NCBI RefSeq assembly: GCF_021582895.2 | Contig: NZ_CP091139.2 | Location: 2,914,001-2,978,000, forward strand | Direction of reading: 5' to 3' | Origin: Microbacterium elymi | GTDB taxonomy: Bacteria > Actinomycetota > Actinomycetes > Actinomycetales > Microbacteriaceae | Length of the DNA stretch: 64,000 nt | Part shown: in pieces, positions 44,559-55,724 of the stretch | Position numbering within the stretch: the first letter of the stretch is position 1 | Layout of the letters: each line of letters opens with the position of its first letter | Translations under genes and position numbers: made by a program | Notes under the pieces: generated by a model | Database searches by the model: none | What the model was told of the DNA's origin: nothing | What the model saw: the letters and a program-made list of their open reading frames with translations, nothing else

Positions 44559-46590
44559 CTACCGGAGGAACGCGGCGGCGACGCCGGAGTCGACGGGGAT
44601 GTGCACGCCGGTGGTGCGGCTGAGCTCGGGGCCGGTCAGCACGAAGACGGCATCGGCGACGCTCTCGGGCACGACCTCGCGCTTGAGCAGGGTGCGGTCG
44701 GCGTAGAACTGGCCGAGGTCCTCCTCCTTCACCCCGTAGGTCTTTGCGCGGTCGGCGCCCCAGCCCGAGGAGAAGATGCCCGAGCCGCGTACGACGCCGT
44801 CGGGATTTATGCCGTTGACCTTCACGCCGAACTCGCCGAGCTCGGCGGCCAGCAGGCGCACCTGATGCGCCTGGTCGGCCTTGGCGGCCGAATAGGCGAT
44901 GTTCTTCGGACCGGCGAAGACCGAGTTCTTCGATGAGATGTAGACGATGTCGCCGCCCAGTCCCTGTGCGATGAGCACCTTGGCCGCGGCCTGGGACACC
45001 AGGAACGAGCCCTTCGACATCACATCGTGGAGCAGATCCCAGTCCGCCTCGGTGGTGTCGATCAGCGAGGCGGCGATGGACAGGCCGGCGTTGTTCACGA
45101 CGAGGTCGACGCCGCCGAAGGCGAGCACGGCCGCGTCCACCGCGGCCTGGACGGCTGCGGCATCCGCCACGTTCACCGCCACGCCGACGGCCACGTCCGG
45201 GCCGCCGATCTCGGCGGCCGCGGCCTCGGCCTTGCCCGGATCGAGGTCGGCGATCACCACGCAGGCGCCTTCGGCGGCGAGCCGGGTGGCGATGGCCTTG
45301 CCGATCCCGGATGCGGCGCCGGTGACCAGCGCGATGCGCCCCTGGTGCGATTGGGGCGCCGGTCTGCGCTCCAGCTTGGCCTCTTCGAGCGCCCAGTACT
45401 CGATGCGGAACTTCTCGGCATCCGAGATGGGGGTGTAGCGGGACACCGCCTCGGCGCCGTGCATCACGTTGATCGCGTTGCGATAGAACTCGCCGGCGAC
45501 GCGGGCGGTCTGCTTGTCGGCGCCGTAGCTGAACATGCCCACGCCGGGGACGAGGACGATGAGCGGGTCTGCGCCGCGGATGGCCGGGCTGTCGGCGGTC
45601 GCGTGCGCGTCGTAGTACGCCCGGTAGTCGGCGCGGTACGCCTCGTGGCGCTCGGTGAGGCGTGCGATCGACTCCTCGACCGACGCATCGGCGGGCAGGT
45701 CGAGGACCATCGGCTTGATCTTCGTGCGCAGGAAGTGATCCGGGCAGCTGGTGCCGAGGTCGGCCAGCGGCAGGCTTCTCGCGGGAGAGGAAGTCGAGCA
45801 CCGGCGCGGAGTCGTCGAAGTGGCCGACCATCACGCTGTCCTGCGACGCGATCCGGCGGATGACGGGGGCCAGCGCGGCCGCCTTGGCACGGCGTTCGGC
45901 GTCGGGCAGCGGTTCCCATCCCGCCACGACCGCGCCGAACGGCTCGGCGACGCCGTGCGCGGCGATGTAGGCCGCCGCCGTGTCGATGATCCACAGCGAA
46001 TTGCGTTCGCACTCCTGGCTGGTCTGCCCCCACGCGGTGATGCCATGACCGCCCAGGATGCACCCGACGGCGTCGGGGTGCGCGCGCCGGATGGCCGCGA
46101 TGTCCAGGCCGAGCTGGAATCCGGGGCGGCGCCACGGGACCCACACCACCTTGTCGCCGAAGATCGCGGCCGTCAGCTGTTCGCCGTCGGCGGCGGTGGC
46201 GATCGCGATGCCCGAGTCCGGATGCAGATGGTCGACGTGGGGGGCGTCGACCAGGCCGTGCATCGAGGTGTCGATCGAGGGGGCCACCGTGCCCTTGCCG
46301 TGCACGCAGTAGTCGAACGCGGCGACCATCTCGTCCTCGCGATCCACGCCCGGGTACACTGCCTGGAGCGCGCGGAACCGGTCCAGACGCAGCACGGCGA
46401 GCCCGCTCTCCTTCAGCGTGCCCAGGTCGCCACCGGATCCCTTCACCCAGAGCAGCTCGACCGGTTCGCCGGTGACCGGATCGATCTCGGTGCCCTTGGC
46501 CGAGGTGTTGCCGCCGGCGTAGTTGGTGTTCTTCGGATCGCTGCCCAGACGGTGGGATCGCTCGATGAGTTCTGCTGACGTGGTGCGCAT
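44559..46590 (-). CDS. rhaEW: Bifunctional rhamnulose-1-phosphate aldolase / lactaldehyde dehydrogenase, RhaEW (one frameshift)
   Basis: About 676 residues. N-terminal class II aldolase-like domain (1-400): NTNYAGGNTSAKG, the metal site HVDHLHPDSG, GGHGITAWG. C-terminal SDR domain (425-676): TGAASGIGKAIATRL, NNAG, SSKNSVF, YSAAKAD. The aldolase gives dihydroxyacetone-P and L-lactaldehyde; the SDR oxidises lactaldehyde. Start ATG 46590 is chosen by conservation; ATG 46629 in the same frame is possible. A C is extra near 45776 (AAGCCTGCC for AAGCTGCC), between the domains. Confidence 0.88.
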
Positions 46591-46628
46591 GGCTTCAATC
46601 TGATGGAGGGCCGGCTCCGCTGCCGACA

Positions 46629-46685
46629 TTGTTAGGAAAAGTTCGTTCTGGTGTGCAATGTAACAAGAAATGACGTCGTCGACAA
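46629..46685 (-). promoter_or_regulatory. Promoter of rhaEW-rhaB with symmetric TTGTTA/TAACAA arms
   Basis: On the minus strand, TTGTCG (46685-46680) and TACATT (46662-46657) are 17 bases apart. The inverted arms TTGTTA (46629-46634) and TAACAA (46661-46666) flank the start region and overlap the -10, as a repressor operator would. Which regulator binds is unknown; the DeoR gene just upstream is the obvious candidate. Confidence 0.55.
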
Positions 46686-46694
46686 GCGTGCCGA

Positions 46695-47456
46695 TCAGCG
46701 CACCTCGACGTGATCCCGGAACTCGTCCAGGCGCGGGTCGCCGGGGGCGAGTTCGGTGATCAGCACCGAGACCCGGCTGAGCTCGAGCCCGGATGCCGTC
46801 GCGGACTGCATCAGCTTGGACGAGTCCAGGCAGAGCACGACATCCTTCGAGACCCGGGCGAACGCGCGCTTCATCTGCGCTTCGGCGAGCGAGACCTCGG
46901 TGGTCCCGAAGCCGGCGTCGACTGCGCTGGCCGAGGAGAAGAACCGGATGTAGCGCAGCGACTCCGCGGCCTGCACCGCCAGCGGTCCGACGAAGGTGTC
47001 GGTCGATTCCTCGGTCTCGCCCCCGATCAGGATGGGCGTGACGCCGGGAGTGCCCTTCAACGCGGCGTAGGTGGGATAGCAGTTCGTGCTCGCGACCAGG
47101 CCGGAGCGCGGGCCGATCCGCGCGGCCAGGGTGCCCACCGTCGTCGATGCATCGAAGGCGACCGAGCCGAACCGCGGCACGAGGGCGAGAGCCTTCTCGG
47201 CGATGACATCCTTCGCGCGGGAGTTCACCGACTGCCGCTCGCGATACGGGCGGGGCCCGATCACCGAGATCGCACCGCCTCGCACTCGGCGCAGCAGACC
47301 CTCGGACTCGAGATCGGCCAGATCGCGCCGGATGGTCATCGCCGAGACCCCCAGCGAGGTGGCGGCCTCGGCCAGCCGGATGATGTTGTCGCGCTCGAGC
47401 ATCGCGAGAAGCTGGGCGCGCCGTTCCTCGGACTCCGTGCTGCTGGTGATCGCCAT
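46695..47456 (-). CDS. DeoR/GlpR-family regulator of the rhamnose locus
   Basis: 253 residues, intact. HTH at residues 20-60 (IRLAEAATSLGVSAMTIRRD) and a DeoR-type sugar-phosphate sensor domain (VAFDASTTVGTLAA, LIGGETEESTDTFVGP). Start ATG 47456 with GGAAGGGAC. It lies between rhaEW and the divergent plus-strand operon and likely responds to a rhamnose-derived phosphate. Confidence 0.87.
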   Translation of the reverse strand: MAITSSTESEERRAQLLAMLERDNIIRLAEAATSLGVSAMTIRRDLADLESEGLLRRVRGGAISVIGPRPYRERQSVNSRAKDVIAEKALALVPRFGSVAFDASTTVGTLAARIGPRSGLVASTNCYPTYAALKGTPGVTPILIGGETEESTDTFVGPLAVQAAESLRYIRFFSSASAVDAGFGTTEVSLAEAQMKRAFARVSKDVVLCLDSSKLMQSATASGLELSRVSVLITELAPGDPRLDEFRDHVEVR

Positions 47457-47563
47457 CGATGTCCCTTCCGCTGTGACATTTATGTTATCTCCAAGGCACA
47501 CCGCACATCAATCATTGAGAAGGCTTGAAAAAACAGGGATCGAACGTGTGTCTTGCCAAATCA

Positions 47564-47592
47564 TTGACACACGGTCGGGTGGGTGTTAGATT
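47564..47592 (+). promoter_or_regulatory. Promoter of the plus-strand rhamnose operon
   Basis: Consensus -35 TTGACA (47564-47569), 17-base spacer, -10 TAGATT (47587-47592). It drives the operon starting at 47678. Confidence 0.85.
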
Positions 47593-47598
47593 CCCGTC

Positions 47599-47615
47599 GT
47601 GGTTCATTGAACCAC
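47599..47615. promoter_or_regulatory. Operator: perfect palindrome at the transcription start
   Basis: GTGGTTCATTGAACCAC, two 8-base arms around a single T, located just downstream of the -10. A repressor bound here would block initiation. No second copy was found by eye before the lacI or deoR genes, so the binding protein is not assigned. Confidence 0.75.
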
Positions 47616-47677
47616 TCCTGAACAGCAGCGTCGCCGCGGGGCTCGTCGACGCACCGACCGCAGAAGGGCGTCACACG

Positions 47678-48915
47678 ATGGCCGAGGCATACGACAACGT
47701 CCGCTCCACCGCGAGCGGCTTCGACCGTGCTCTGGACGCCGGCGACGGCATCGTCCGGCTGGCGCCGGCCTGGGTGCCGCGGGCGTTCTGCACCCCGGCC
47801 GTCGCATCCGCCTGCACCCGGACGACTACTTCCCGTTCGCGCAGACCCGCGGCGGCATCGACGAGCGCTGGCTGGCGTCGACGGTGCGTGCCGACAACGG
47901 CCCGCTCACCGGACCGTGGGAGGGGCTGAGCCTGGTCGTCGACCCGGACGGCGGGCTGCTGCCGTTCGACGAGTTCGTCGCGCACCACCGGGCCGAGCTG
48001 ATCGGTTCGCGGCTGCAGGACCGCTTCGGCGGGTGGACCATGTACTCGAAGTTCTACGACAACCTGCGAGCCGCTGCCGTTCCACGTGCACCACAGCGAC
48101 GAGAAGGCCGCGCTGGTGGACAAGGTCGGCAAGCCCGAGGCGTACTACTACTCGCCGCACATGAACAACTACACCGGCGACCAGGCGATCTCGTTCCTCG
48201 GCCTGCAGCCCGGGACCACCCGCGACCAGCTGAAGGAGCGTCTGGCCCGGTTCGCCTCCGGCGGCGACAACCGCATCACCGACTACGCGCTCGGCTACCG
48301 CACCCAGCTCGGCACGGGGTGGGACATCCCCTCCGGCGTGCTGCACGCCCCCGCCAGCATCTGCACCTACGAGCCGCAGTCCGCCAGCGACGTGTTCTGC
48401 ATGTGCGAGTCGTGGAGCAACAATCGCGAGGTGCCGGAGGAGCTGCTCTGGAAGGACGTCCCGCACGAGCACCACGGCGACTACGACTTCATCCTCGATC
48501 TGCTGGACTGGGAGCGCAACGTCGATCCCGCATTCGTGGAGAACCGCTTCATGCGCCCTCGCCCGACCGCCGCCTCCGCCGCCGACGGCGGCGCGGCCTA
48601 TGCGGAGAACTGGATCGTCTACCGCTCGTCCGCCTTCAGCGCCACCGAGCTGACGGTGCGTCCCGGTCAGACCGTCACGATCGCCGATCAGGACGCCTAC
48701 GGCGCCATCGTCGTGCAGGGCGCCGGCGCGTTCGGCGCGCATGACGCCCAGGCCGCCACGCTGATCCGCTTCGGGCAGCTCAGCCAGGACGAGTTCTTCG
48801 TCTCGGAGCGCGCCGCCCGAGCCGGGGTCACGATCACGAACCGCAGAGCACGGACGACCTGGTCATGCTCAAGCACTTCGGGCCGGACAACCAGGAGCTC
48901 GGTCCCGTTGGCTGA
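47678..48915 (+). CDS. Mannose-6-phosphate isomerase-like cupin protein (three frameshifts)
   Basis: About 412 residues. Type I ManA-like double cupin: FHVHHSDEKAALV (His/Glu metal ligands), PSGVLHAPASICTYEPQ, and a C-terminal cupin with TVRPGQTVTIADQDAYG. In the rhamnose operon it may interconvert or epimerise a sugar rather than act in mannose metabolism; substrate is unknown. A G is missing near 47802 (CCGGCCG for CCGGGCCG), a G is extra near 48070 (CTGCGAGCC for CTGCAGCC), and a C is missing near 48847 (GCAGAGC for GCAGCAGC). Confidence 0.72.
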
Positions 48916-49906
48916 CATCTTCGCAACGCCGGCCGCCGAGGCGCTGCCCGCATCGGCTCTCTGGACCAGGTCGCCCGGGTCGACCGCTTCGTCGAAGACG
49001 ACGGGCCGGCCCGTGGGGCGCGGCGGCTGCGCGTGGTCAACGGCGGCGGACTCGAGTTCGACGTGCACCCGGATCGCGGTCTGGACATCGGCGCGGCGAC
49101 GTTCCGCGGGATGCCGCTGGCCTGGCTCTCCTCGACCGGGATCACCCGGCCCGACGCCTACGAGCCGGAGGGCCGCGGCTGGCTGCGCACCTTCGGCGGC
49201 GGTCTGGTCACCACCTGCGGACTCGACAGCTTCGGCCCGCCGGCCGACGACGAGGCCGGTGTGGTGGGGATGCACGGCCGGATCGGCAGCATCCCCGCGC
49301 GGATCGGCGAGATCTCGGCGACACCCGAGCTGGTGACGGTCGCCGGCCAGGCGCGGCAGACGGCCGTGTTCCAGGAGAACCTGCTGCTGGAGCGCCGGAT
49401 CACCTCGGTGGTCGGCTCCTCCGCGCTGCGCATCGACGACACCGTGACCAACGACGGCGAGGATCCCAGCCCGCACATGATCCTGTACCACGTGAACCTC
49501 GGCTGGCCGCTGATCGACGCCGGCACCACGGTCGAGATCCCCGCACGATCCGTGCACGCGCGGGATGCGGATGCCGAAGCCGGCTTCGACGAGCGCACCC
49601 GCATCGGCGCGCCCACCGCCGGATTCCGCGAGCAGCTGTACATCCACGAGACGGGCGACGGGCCGCACCTCGCCCGCGTGGTCAATCCGGCCCGCGGGCT
49701 CACGCTCTCGCTCGCGAGCTCGGCCACGCTTCCGGCCGTCTTCCAGTGGAAGCTCACCGCCACCAAGCACTTCGTGCTCGGGCTGGAGCCGGCCAACACG
49801 GCAGAGATCCAGGGGCGGGCCGCCGCCCGCGCCCACGGCCGCCTGCCCGAGCTCCAAGCCGGGCGAGAGCCGCTCCTATTCCATCGAGATCGAGGTGACC
49901 GCATGA
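48908..49906 (+). CDS. DUF4432 aldose-epimerase-like protein (two compensating frameshifts)
   Basis: About 332 residues. Galactose-mutarotase-like beta fold of the DUF4432 family (GLEFDVHPDRGLDIG, RGMPLAWLSSTG, YHVNLGWPLIDAG). It may supply the sugar anomer that RhaI or the transporter needs, as RhaM/RhaU do elsewhere; this is inferred. Start TTG 48908 overlaps the preceding stop. A C is missing near 48947 (CTGCCCGC for CTGCCCCGC) and an A is extra near 49852 (CTCCAAGCC for CTCCAGCC). Confidence 0.75.
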
Positions 49907-51409
49907 CCGAGACGCCTTTGATGCAAGCTCACCGGAGTGCGCAAGTCGTTCGGCGCCGTCCGGGCCCTGATCAGCGCCGACCTGACGCTGGCACCGGGCT
50001 CCATCCACGCCCTCGTCGGCGAGAACGGGGCCGGCAAATCGACCCTGGTCAAGATCATCGGCGGCCTGTACCGCCGGGACGACGGGGAGTTCCTGCTCGA
50101 AGGGGAGAGCGTGGACTTCCGCAGCACGAGGGAGGCGAAGGAGGCGGGGATCGCGGTGATCTACCAGGAGCCCACGCTGTTCCCCGACCTCAGCGTCGCC
50201 GAGAACATCTTCGTCGGCCGTCAGCCCTACACCCGGTTCGGCGGCATCGACCGCGCGAAGATGCGCCGTGAGACCTCCGAGCTCACCCGTCGACTCGGCG
50301 TGCCGATCGACCCCGATCGCGAGGCGCGCGGACTGTCCATCGCCGACCAGCAGGTCGTCGAGATCGCCAAGTCCATCTCGATCGGCGCGAAGGTCATCAT
50401 CATGGACGAGCCCACCGCGGCCCTGTCCGGCATCGAGGTCGACCGGCTGATGGGCATCGCCCGCCAGCTGCGCGACGAGGGCCGCGGCCTCATCTTCATC
50501 TCCCACCGCTTCGACGAGGTGTTCGCGCTGTGCGACACCATCACCGTGATGCGCGACGGCAGCTACATCGCCACGAACCCGGTCGAGGACGTCACCGAGG
50601 ACGCGATCATCCGGCAGATGGTCGGCCGCAGCGTGGAGAACCTGTTCCCGAAGGAGGAGACCACCGTCGGCGCCGCCGTGCTCGAGGTGGAGAACCTCTC
50701 CAGCCCCGGCATCTTCGAAGACGTCAGCTTCACCGTCCGCTCCGGCGAGATCGTCTGCTTCGCCGGCCTGGTCGGCGCCGGCCGCAGCGAGATCGCCCGC
50801 GCCGTCTTCGGCATCGATCGCTACGAGTCGGGAACCGTCACGATCGGCGGGCGCACCGTTCCGGCGAAGAACCCGATGGCCGCGATGCGGCTGGGCATGG
50901 GCTTCGTCCCCGAGGACCGCCGCAAGCAGGGTCTGGCGATGTCGGCCGGGGTGCAGTCCAACATCACGCTCGCCATCCGGGAGAGCCTGGCCAAGCTGGG
51001 CTTCATCACGTCTTCGCTGGAAGAACCCAGCGCCCGCATATGGGCGTCGCGGCTGCAGGTGAAGACGCACGCGCTGGACACCGAGGCATCCATGCTCTCC
51101 GGCGGCAACCAGCAGAAGGTGGTGCTCGGCAAGTGGCTGGCCACGCAGCCGAAGATCCTCATCGTGGACGAGCCGACCCGCGGGATCGACGTGGGCACGA
51201 AGGCCGAGGTGCATCGACTGCTCTCCGAGCTCGCCGGCACCGGCGTGGCCGTCCTGATGATCTCGTCCGAGCTGCCCGAGGTGCTGGGAATGGCCGACCG
51301 CGTGCTCGTCGTGCGCGAGGGCCGGATCACCGCCGAGCTGCCGCGCGAGAAGGCCACGCCGGAGAACGTCATGTACGCCGCCACTCACGCGACGGAGGAA
51401 GCCGCATGA
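49903..51409 (+). CDS. rhaT: Rhamnose ABC transporter ATP-binding protein (one frameshift)
   Basis: About 501 residues, two fused ATPase halves of the CUT2 class. First half has a full P-loop GENGAGKST and LSIADQQVVEIAK signature; the second half has a degenerate P-loop GLVGAGRSE and the signature LSGGNQQKVVLGKW. Walker B IIMDEPTAAL and ILIVDEPTRG. An A is extra near 49926 (ATGCAAGCTC for ATGCAGCTC), in the first nine codons. Overlaps neighbours by ATGA on both sides. Confidence 0.9.
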
Positions 51410-52432
51410 GCGTCACCCACACCGTTCCGCCGGTCGAGGCGCGACGATCCTGGTTCCCGAAGGTGCTGCGGGCGCGCGAGGCAGGACTTGTCGTCCTCAT
51501 CCTCGTCCTGATCGCCGTGACCGTCAGCATCCAGCCCAGCTTCGTCTTCTCCGCCGGCGGCTGGCGGGAGCGCTGCGTCAGCCCACCATCCTGATCCTGA
51601 TCGCCATCGGCCAGGGAATCGTGATCATCACGCGGAACATCGACCTGTCGGTCGGGTCGGTGCTGTGCCTTTCCACCTACCTGTCCGGCTGGCTGTTCGC
51701 GAACGTGCCCGGCATCCCCATCGCCCTCGTGGTGCTGATCGGCGTGGCGCTGGGCGCCTTCCTCGGCCTGATCAACGGCGTGCTGGTGGCGTTCCTGAAG
51801 GTGCCGGCGCTGGTGATCACGCTGGGCACGCTGTACGCCTACCGCGGCATCGCGATCCTGTGGATCGGACCGCACTTCATCCGCTCCAGCTGGCTGCCGC
51901 CGGAGTTCCGTCGGCTGGGAACCATGTCGCTCTTCTCGATCCCGGTGCGCTGCTGGTCGTGCTGGTCGTGGTGCTGGTGGTCGGCTGGTTCATGACCAGT
52001 CGCCGCTCCGGCCGCGATCTGTACGCGCTGGGATCCAACCCCGAGGCGGCGACCCTGTTCGGGCTCAGCGAGCGGCGCCTCACCCTGGGTGCGTTCATGG
52101 CCAGCGGTGCGCTGGCGGGCCTGGCCGGTCTGGTCTACCTCGCGATCTTCGCGACCGGCGACGCACAGGTCGGAACCGGGTACGAGCTGCAGGCGGTCGC
52201 GGCGGCCGTGGTCGGCGGGGTGGCCATCGTCGGCGGCTCCGGCACCATCTGGGGGGTCGCCCTGGGAGCATTCTTCCTGGCCACGATCTCCAATGCGCTG
52301 CCCGTGCTCGGAGTCCCGAGCCTGTGGCAGCAGGCGCTGGTCGGTCTGTTCATCGTCGGCGCGATCATGCTCGATCGCATTCTGTTCATCAACCGCATGA
52401 GGCGGGCTCGGAGAGGCGGGAGCCAGAAATGA
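51406..52432 (+). CDS. rhaP: Rhamnose ABC transporter permease 1 (two frameshifts)
   Basis: About 342 residues, 8-10 helices, CUT2 permease type. Landmarks: the segment from TRNIDLSVGSVLCLS, LKVPALVITLGTLYAYRG, GRDLYALGSNPEAATLFG, and GVAIVGGSGTIWGVALG. A G is missing twice in the same context: near 51570 (GAGCGCTGC for GAGGCGCTGC) and near 51952 (GTGCGCTGC for GTGGCGCTGC). P/Q assignment follows order only. Confidence 0.87.
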
Positions 52433-53477
52433 CCGCAGCCACGCTGACAGCCGTCCCCGACGGCTCCCGCTACGTCCGCCATGGCCGGCCGCTCTGGCGC
52501 CGCGCCCTGCTGCGGCCGGAATCGGTGATCGTGCTGGCGATCGTGCTCGTGCTGCTGATCGGCACGCTCACCGTCCCGTTCTTCGCGCAGTCGTACACGT
52601 ACCAGACGATGATCCTGAACACCGCGCCGATCCTGCTGATGCTCTGCCGTCGACGCTGGTCATCGTCACCGGCGACATCGACCTGTCGGTGGGCTCGGTG
52701 CTGGGATTCTCCAGCGCGCTGTTCGGGCTCACCTTCGCGGCGGGGGTCCCGCTCGCCCTGGCCGCCGTGATCGGCGTGGTCGCCGGCGCCGTCGTCGGGG
52801 CGGTCAACGGCCTGCTGGTCACCGTCGTCGGCCTGCCCAGCCTCGCGGTGACCATCGGCACGCTGGCCCTGTTCCGGGGCTTGGCCGTCGGGCTGCTGGG
52901 CACCACATCGATCACCGACTTCCCCGCCGAGGTCCCGCGCTTCCTCACCGCGCCGCTGTTCGGCCTGCCGTTCCCGGCGGTCACGATCGCGATCATCGTG
53001 CTCGCCATCGTGTTCGGGGCGCTGCTGCACTTCACCCCGTTCGGCCGCGGCGTCTTCGCGATCGGCCAGAGCCCCGAGAACGCGGCGTTCTCGGGCGTTC
53101 CGGTCAACCGCACCCGCTTCATCCTGTTCGTGCTCAGCGGCACCGTCGCCGGCGCGACCGGCGTCTACTTCACGCTGCAGTACAGCAACGCGATCGGCAC
53201 GAACGGCCTCGGCTTCGAACTGCAGGTGGTCACCGCCATCGTGCTCGGCGGCGTCTCGATCTGGGGCGGCAAGGGCACCCTGTTCGGCGCGCTGGCCGGC
53301 GGCGTCCTCATCGCGGCGCTGAACAAGACCCTGCAGCTGGCCGGAATCGGCTCCGACACCATCAGCATCGTCACCGGTGTCGCCCTCATCTTCTCCGTCG
53401 TCGTGGCGAGCATCGCGGGCTTCATCTCGCGCCGTCGACGGTCGAAGGCCTCCGCGGACCCTGCGGCGGGCGCATGA
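52429..53477 (+). CDS. rhaQ: Rhamnose ABC transporter permease 2 (one frameshift)
   Basis: About 349 residues, second CUT2 permease. Landmarks: VTGDIDLSVGSVLGFSSALF, VGLPSLAVTIGTLALFRGL, GRGVFAIGQSPENAAFSG, and GVSIWGGKGTLFGALAGG. A G is missing near 52643 (ATGCTCTGCC for ATGCTGCTGCC). Starts inside the stop of permease 1 (ATGA) and ends in a basic, cytoplasmic tail. Confidence 0.87.
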
Positions 53478-53530
53478 CCCATCCATCACGAGTACACCCT
53501 GAATCACGTTCCGCAAGGGAAGGAAAAACA

Positions 53531-54569
53531 ATGAGGTTCACATCCCGCGGGTTCTCCCGCAAGATCGCCTTCGCGGTCGCCGCGGTCGCAGGCATCCGGC
53601 ATGCTGCTGGCCGGCTGCGCCGCCGGCTCCGGCTCCGACGACGGCTCGAAGGGCGGTGACGCCAGCGTCACCTTCATCCCGAAGAGCCTGGGCAACAAGT
53701 ACTTCGAGGCCTCCGACAAGGGGGCCGCCGCCGGCGCCAAGGAGCTCGGCCTCGGCTTCAAGGAGGAGGGCCCGACGGCGACCGGTTCGGCCGACCAGGT
53801 GCCGTTCATCCAGACCGCCATCCAGACCGGGCAGAAGGCCATCGCCATCGCGGCGAACGACCCGGCCGCCGTCTGCAACGACCTGTCCCAGGCGCAGAGC
53901 CAGGGCGTGAAGATCGTCGCGTACGACACCGACACCGACTGCCGCGACGTGTTCGTCAACCAGGCGACCGTCGATGGCATCGCCGAGGGCCTGGTCAAGC
54001 TGACCGCCGATCACCTCGGTGAGGCGGGCGGCACCATCGCCATCCTCTCCGGCGGGGCCAACGCCGCCAACCTGAACGCGTGGGTCGATGCGATCAAGGC
54101 GCTGCTGAAGAAGGACCACCCGAACATCACCGTCGCCAAGGTGGCGTACGGCGATGACCAGGACCAGAAGTCCTACCAGGAGGCCCAGGGCCTGATGCAG
54201 TCGATCCCCGACCTGAAGGCGATCATCGCGCCGGACACGGTCGCGGTGAAGGAGGCCGCGCACTACCTCGCCGACACCAAGGAGTTCCAGGGCAAGGTGT
54301 GGGTGACCGGCCTGGGTCTGCCCAGCGAGATGGCGGAGTACGTCACCAGCGGCATCGTCGAGCAGTTCGGACTGTGGAACCCCGAGGATCTCGGCTACCT
54401 CGCCGCCTATGCCGCCGACGCGCTCGTGAAGGGCGACATCACCGGTGCCGAAGGCGACAAGTTCAAGGCCGGCAAGCTCGGTGAGTACACGGTCGGCAAG
54501 GACGGCGAGATCGTCCTCGGCCCGATGTTCGTGTTCAACAAGGACAACGTCGGAGACTTCTCCTTCTGA
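53531..54569 (+). CDS. rhaS: Rhamnose-binding lipoprotein (one frameshift)
   Basis: About 345 residues. Signal peptide with basic N-terminus and lipobox LLAGCAAG (cleavage before Cys28 region), then a type I periplasmic-binding domain: SLGNKYFEASDKGA, AIAIAANDPAAVCNDL, KIVAYDTDTDCRDVF, AIIAPDTVAVKEA. It delivers rhamnose to the ABC transporter. A G is extra near 53593 (GCAGGCATCC for GCAGCATCC), inside the signal peptide. GGAAGGAAA precedes ATG 53531. Confidence 0.9.
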
Positions 54570-54582
54570 TCCGCAGACAGCC

Positions 54583-54613
54583 GGGGCCCGCGACGCGCTG
54601 CGTGGCGGGCCCC
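54583..54613 (+). terminator. Hairpin terminator after rhaS
   Basis: GGGGCCCGC (54583-54591) pairs with GCGGGCCCC (54605-54613), with an inner ACGC/GCGT; it begins 14 bases after the rhaS stop. There is no T-tract, so it may be a partial terminator. Confidence 0.55.
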
Positions 54614-54655
54614 TGCCGTCTCGGTGCTTCACTTGTCCCGAGGAGGGTGCAGGCC

Positions 54656-55667
54656 ATGGTGACCATCCGCGACGTCGCAGCACGCGCCGGAGTCTCTGCG
54701 GGGACCGTGAGCAACGTGCTCAACCGGCCCGGCTACGTCGCGGCCGAGACGCGCGAACGCGTCCTCCAGGTCATCGCGGATGTCGGATTCACGCCCACTC
54801 CGCGGGCGCGCCGGTTCCGCACCGGCCGTCAGCGCACCCTCGGGCTCGCGCTGGCCGACCTCGCCAACCCGTTCTTCGTCGACATCGCCCTGGGCGCCGA
54901 GTCCGAGGCGAAGGCGCTCGGGGTGGGCGTGGTGATGATCCACAACGGCGAGGACGCCGCGCGCGAACAGCACAATCTCGATCTTCTCGTGCAGCGAGCG
55001 GGTGCACGGCATCATGATCACCCCCGTGCACGAGGAGGACGAGAAGCTCGGGCGGCTCGACGGGCGCGGCATCCCGCTGGTATACGTCGACCGGGTCTCG
55101 CCGTCCTCCGCCCGCTGCTGGGTGAAGACCGACGACGTCGCCGGCGGCCGCGTGGCCGGAGAGCATCTCGTCTCGCTCGGCCATCGCACCCTCGCCTTCG
55201 CCGGCAGCTTCGATGCCACGAGGCAGACCGATCTGCGCTTCCAGGGGTTCGCGGCCGCCGTCGGGGTCGCCGGCGCGATCCCGGAACGGCTGGCGACCGA
55301 TGCCTGGGCGATCGAGGACGGACGCCGGGTCGGCGCCGTGCTCGCCGCCCGCCCGCGCAAGCGCGCTGCCCACCGCCGTCATGTGCGCCAACGACCTGAT
55401 CGCGGTGGGCATCCTGCTCGAGTTCGCCCGCCACGACATCCGCGTCCCCGACGACGTCTCGGTCGTCGGGTTCGACGACCTCGCCTGGGCGGCGGCCGTC
55501 TCGGTGCCGCTGACCACGGTGCGCCAGCCGCGCGCCGACCTCGGCAAGCACGCCGTGCGCATGCTGCTGGACGAGATCGACCGGTCCGACGCACACGCGC
55601 ACCGGAACCTCCTGCTGCCCCCGAACTCGTCGTGCGCGCATCCACGGCACCACCGACCCGGCGCTGA
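54656..55667 (+). CDS. LacI-family transcriptional regulator (three frameshifts)
   Basis: About 336 residues. HTH TIRDVAARAGVSAGTVSNVL and hinge at the N-terminus; periplasmic-binding-like sensor with LALADLANPFFVDIA, VVGFDDLAWAAAVSVPLTT. GAGGAGGG lies eight bases before ATG 54656. Extra G near 54998 (GCAGCGAGCG for GCAGCAGCG), extra A near 55367 (CGCAAGCG for CGCAGCG), and a G missing near 55624. It probably controls the following aldolase/HAD/kinase/rhaI genes or the whole locus. Confidence 0.87.
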
Positions 55668-55724
55668 ACGCCCCGCGGACGCCGCACGCCGACGCGGACC
55701 CCGACCCACCGAAGGAACGAACAG

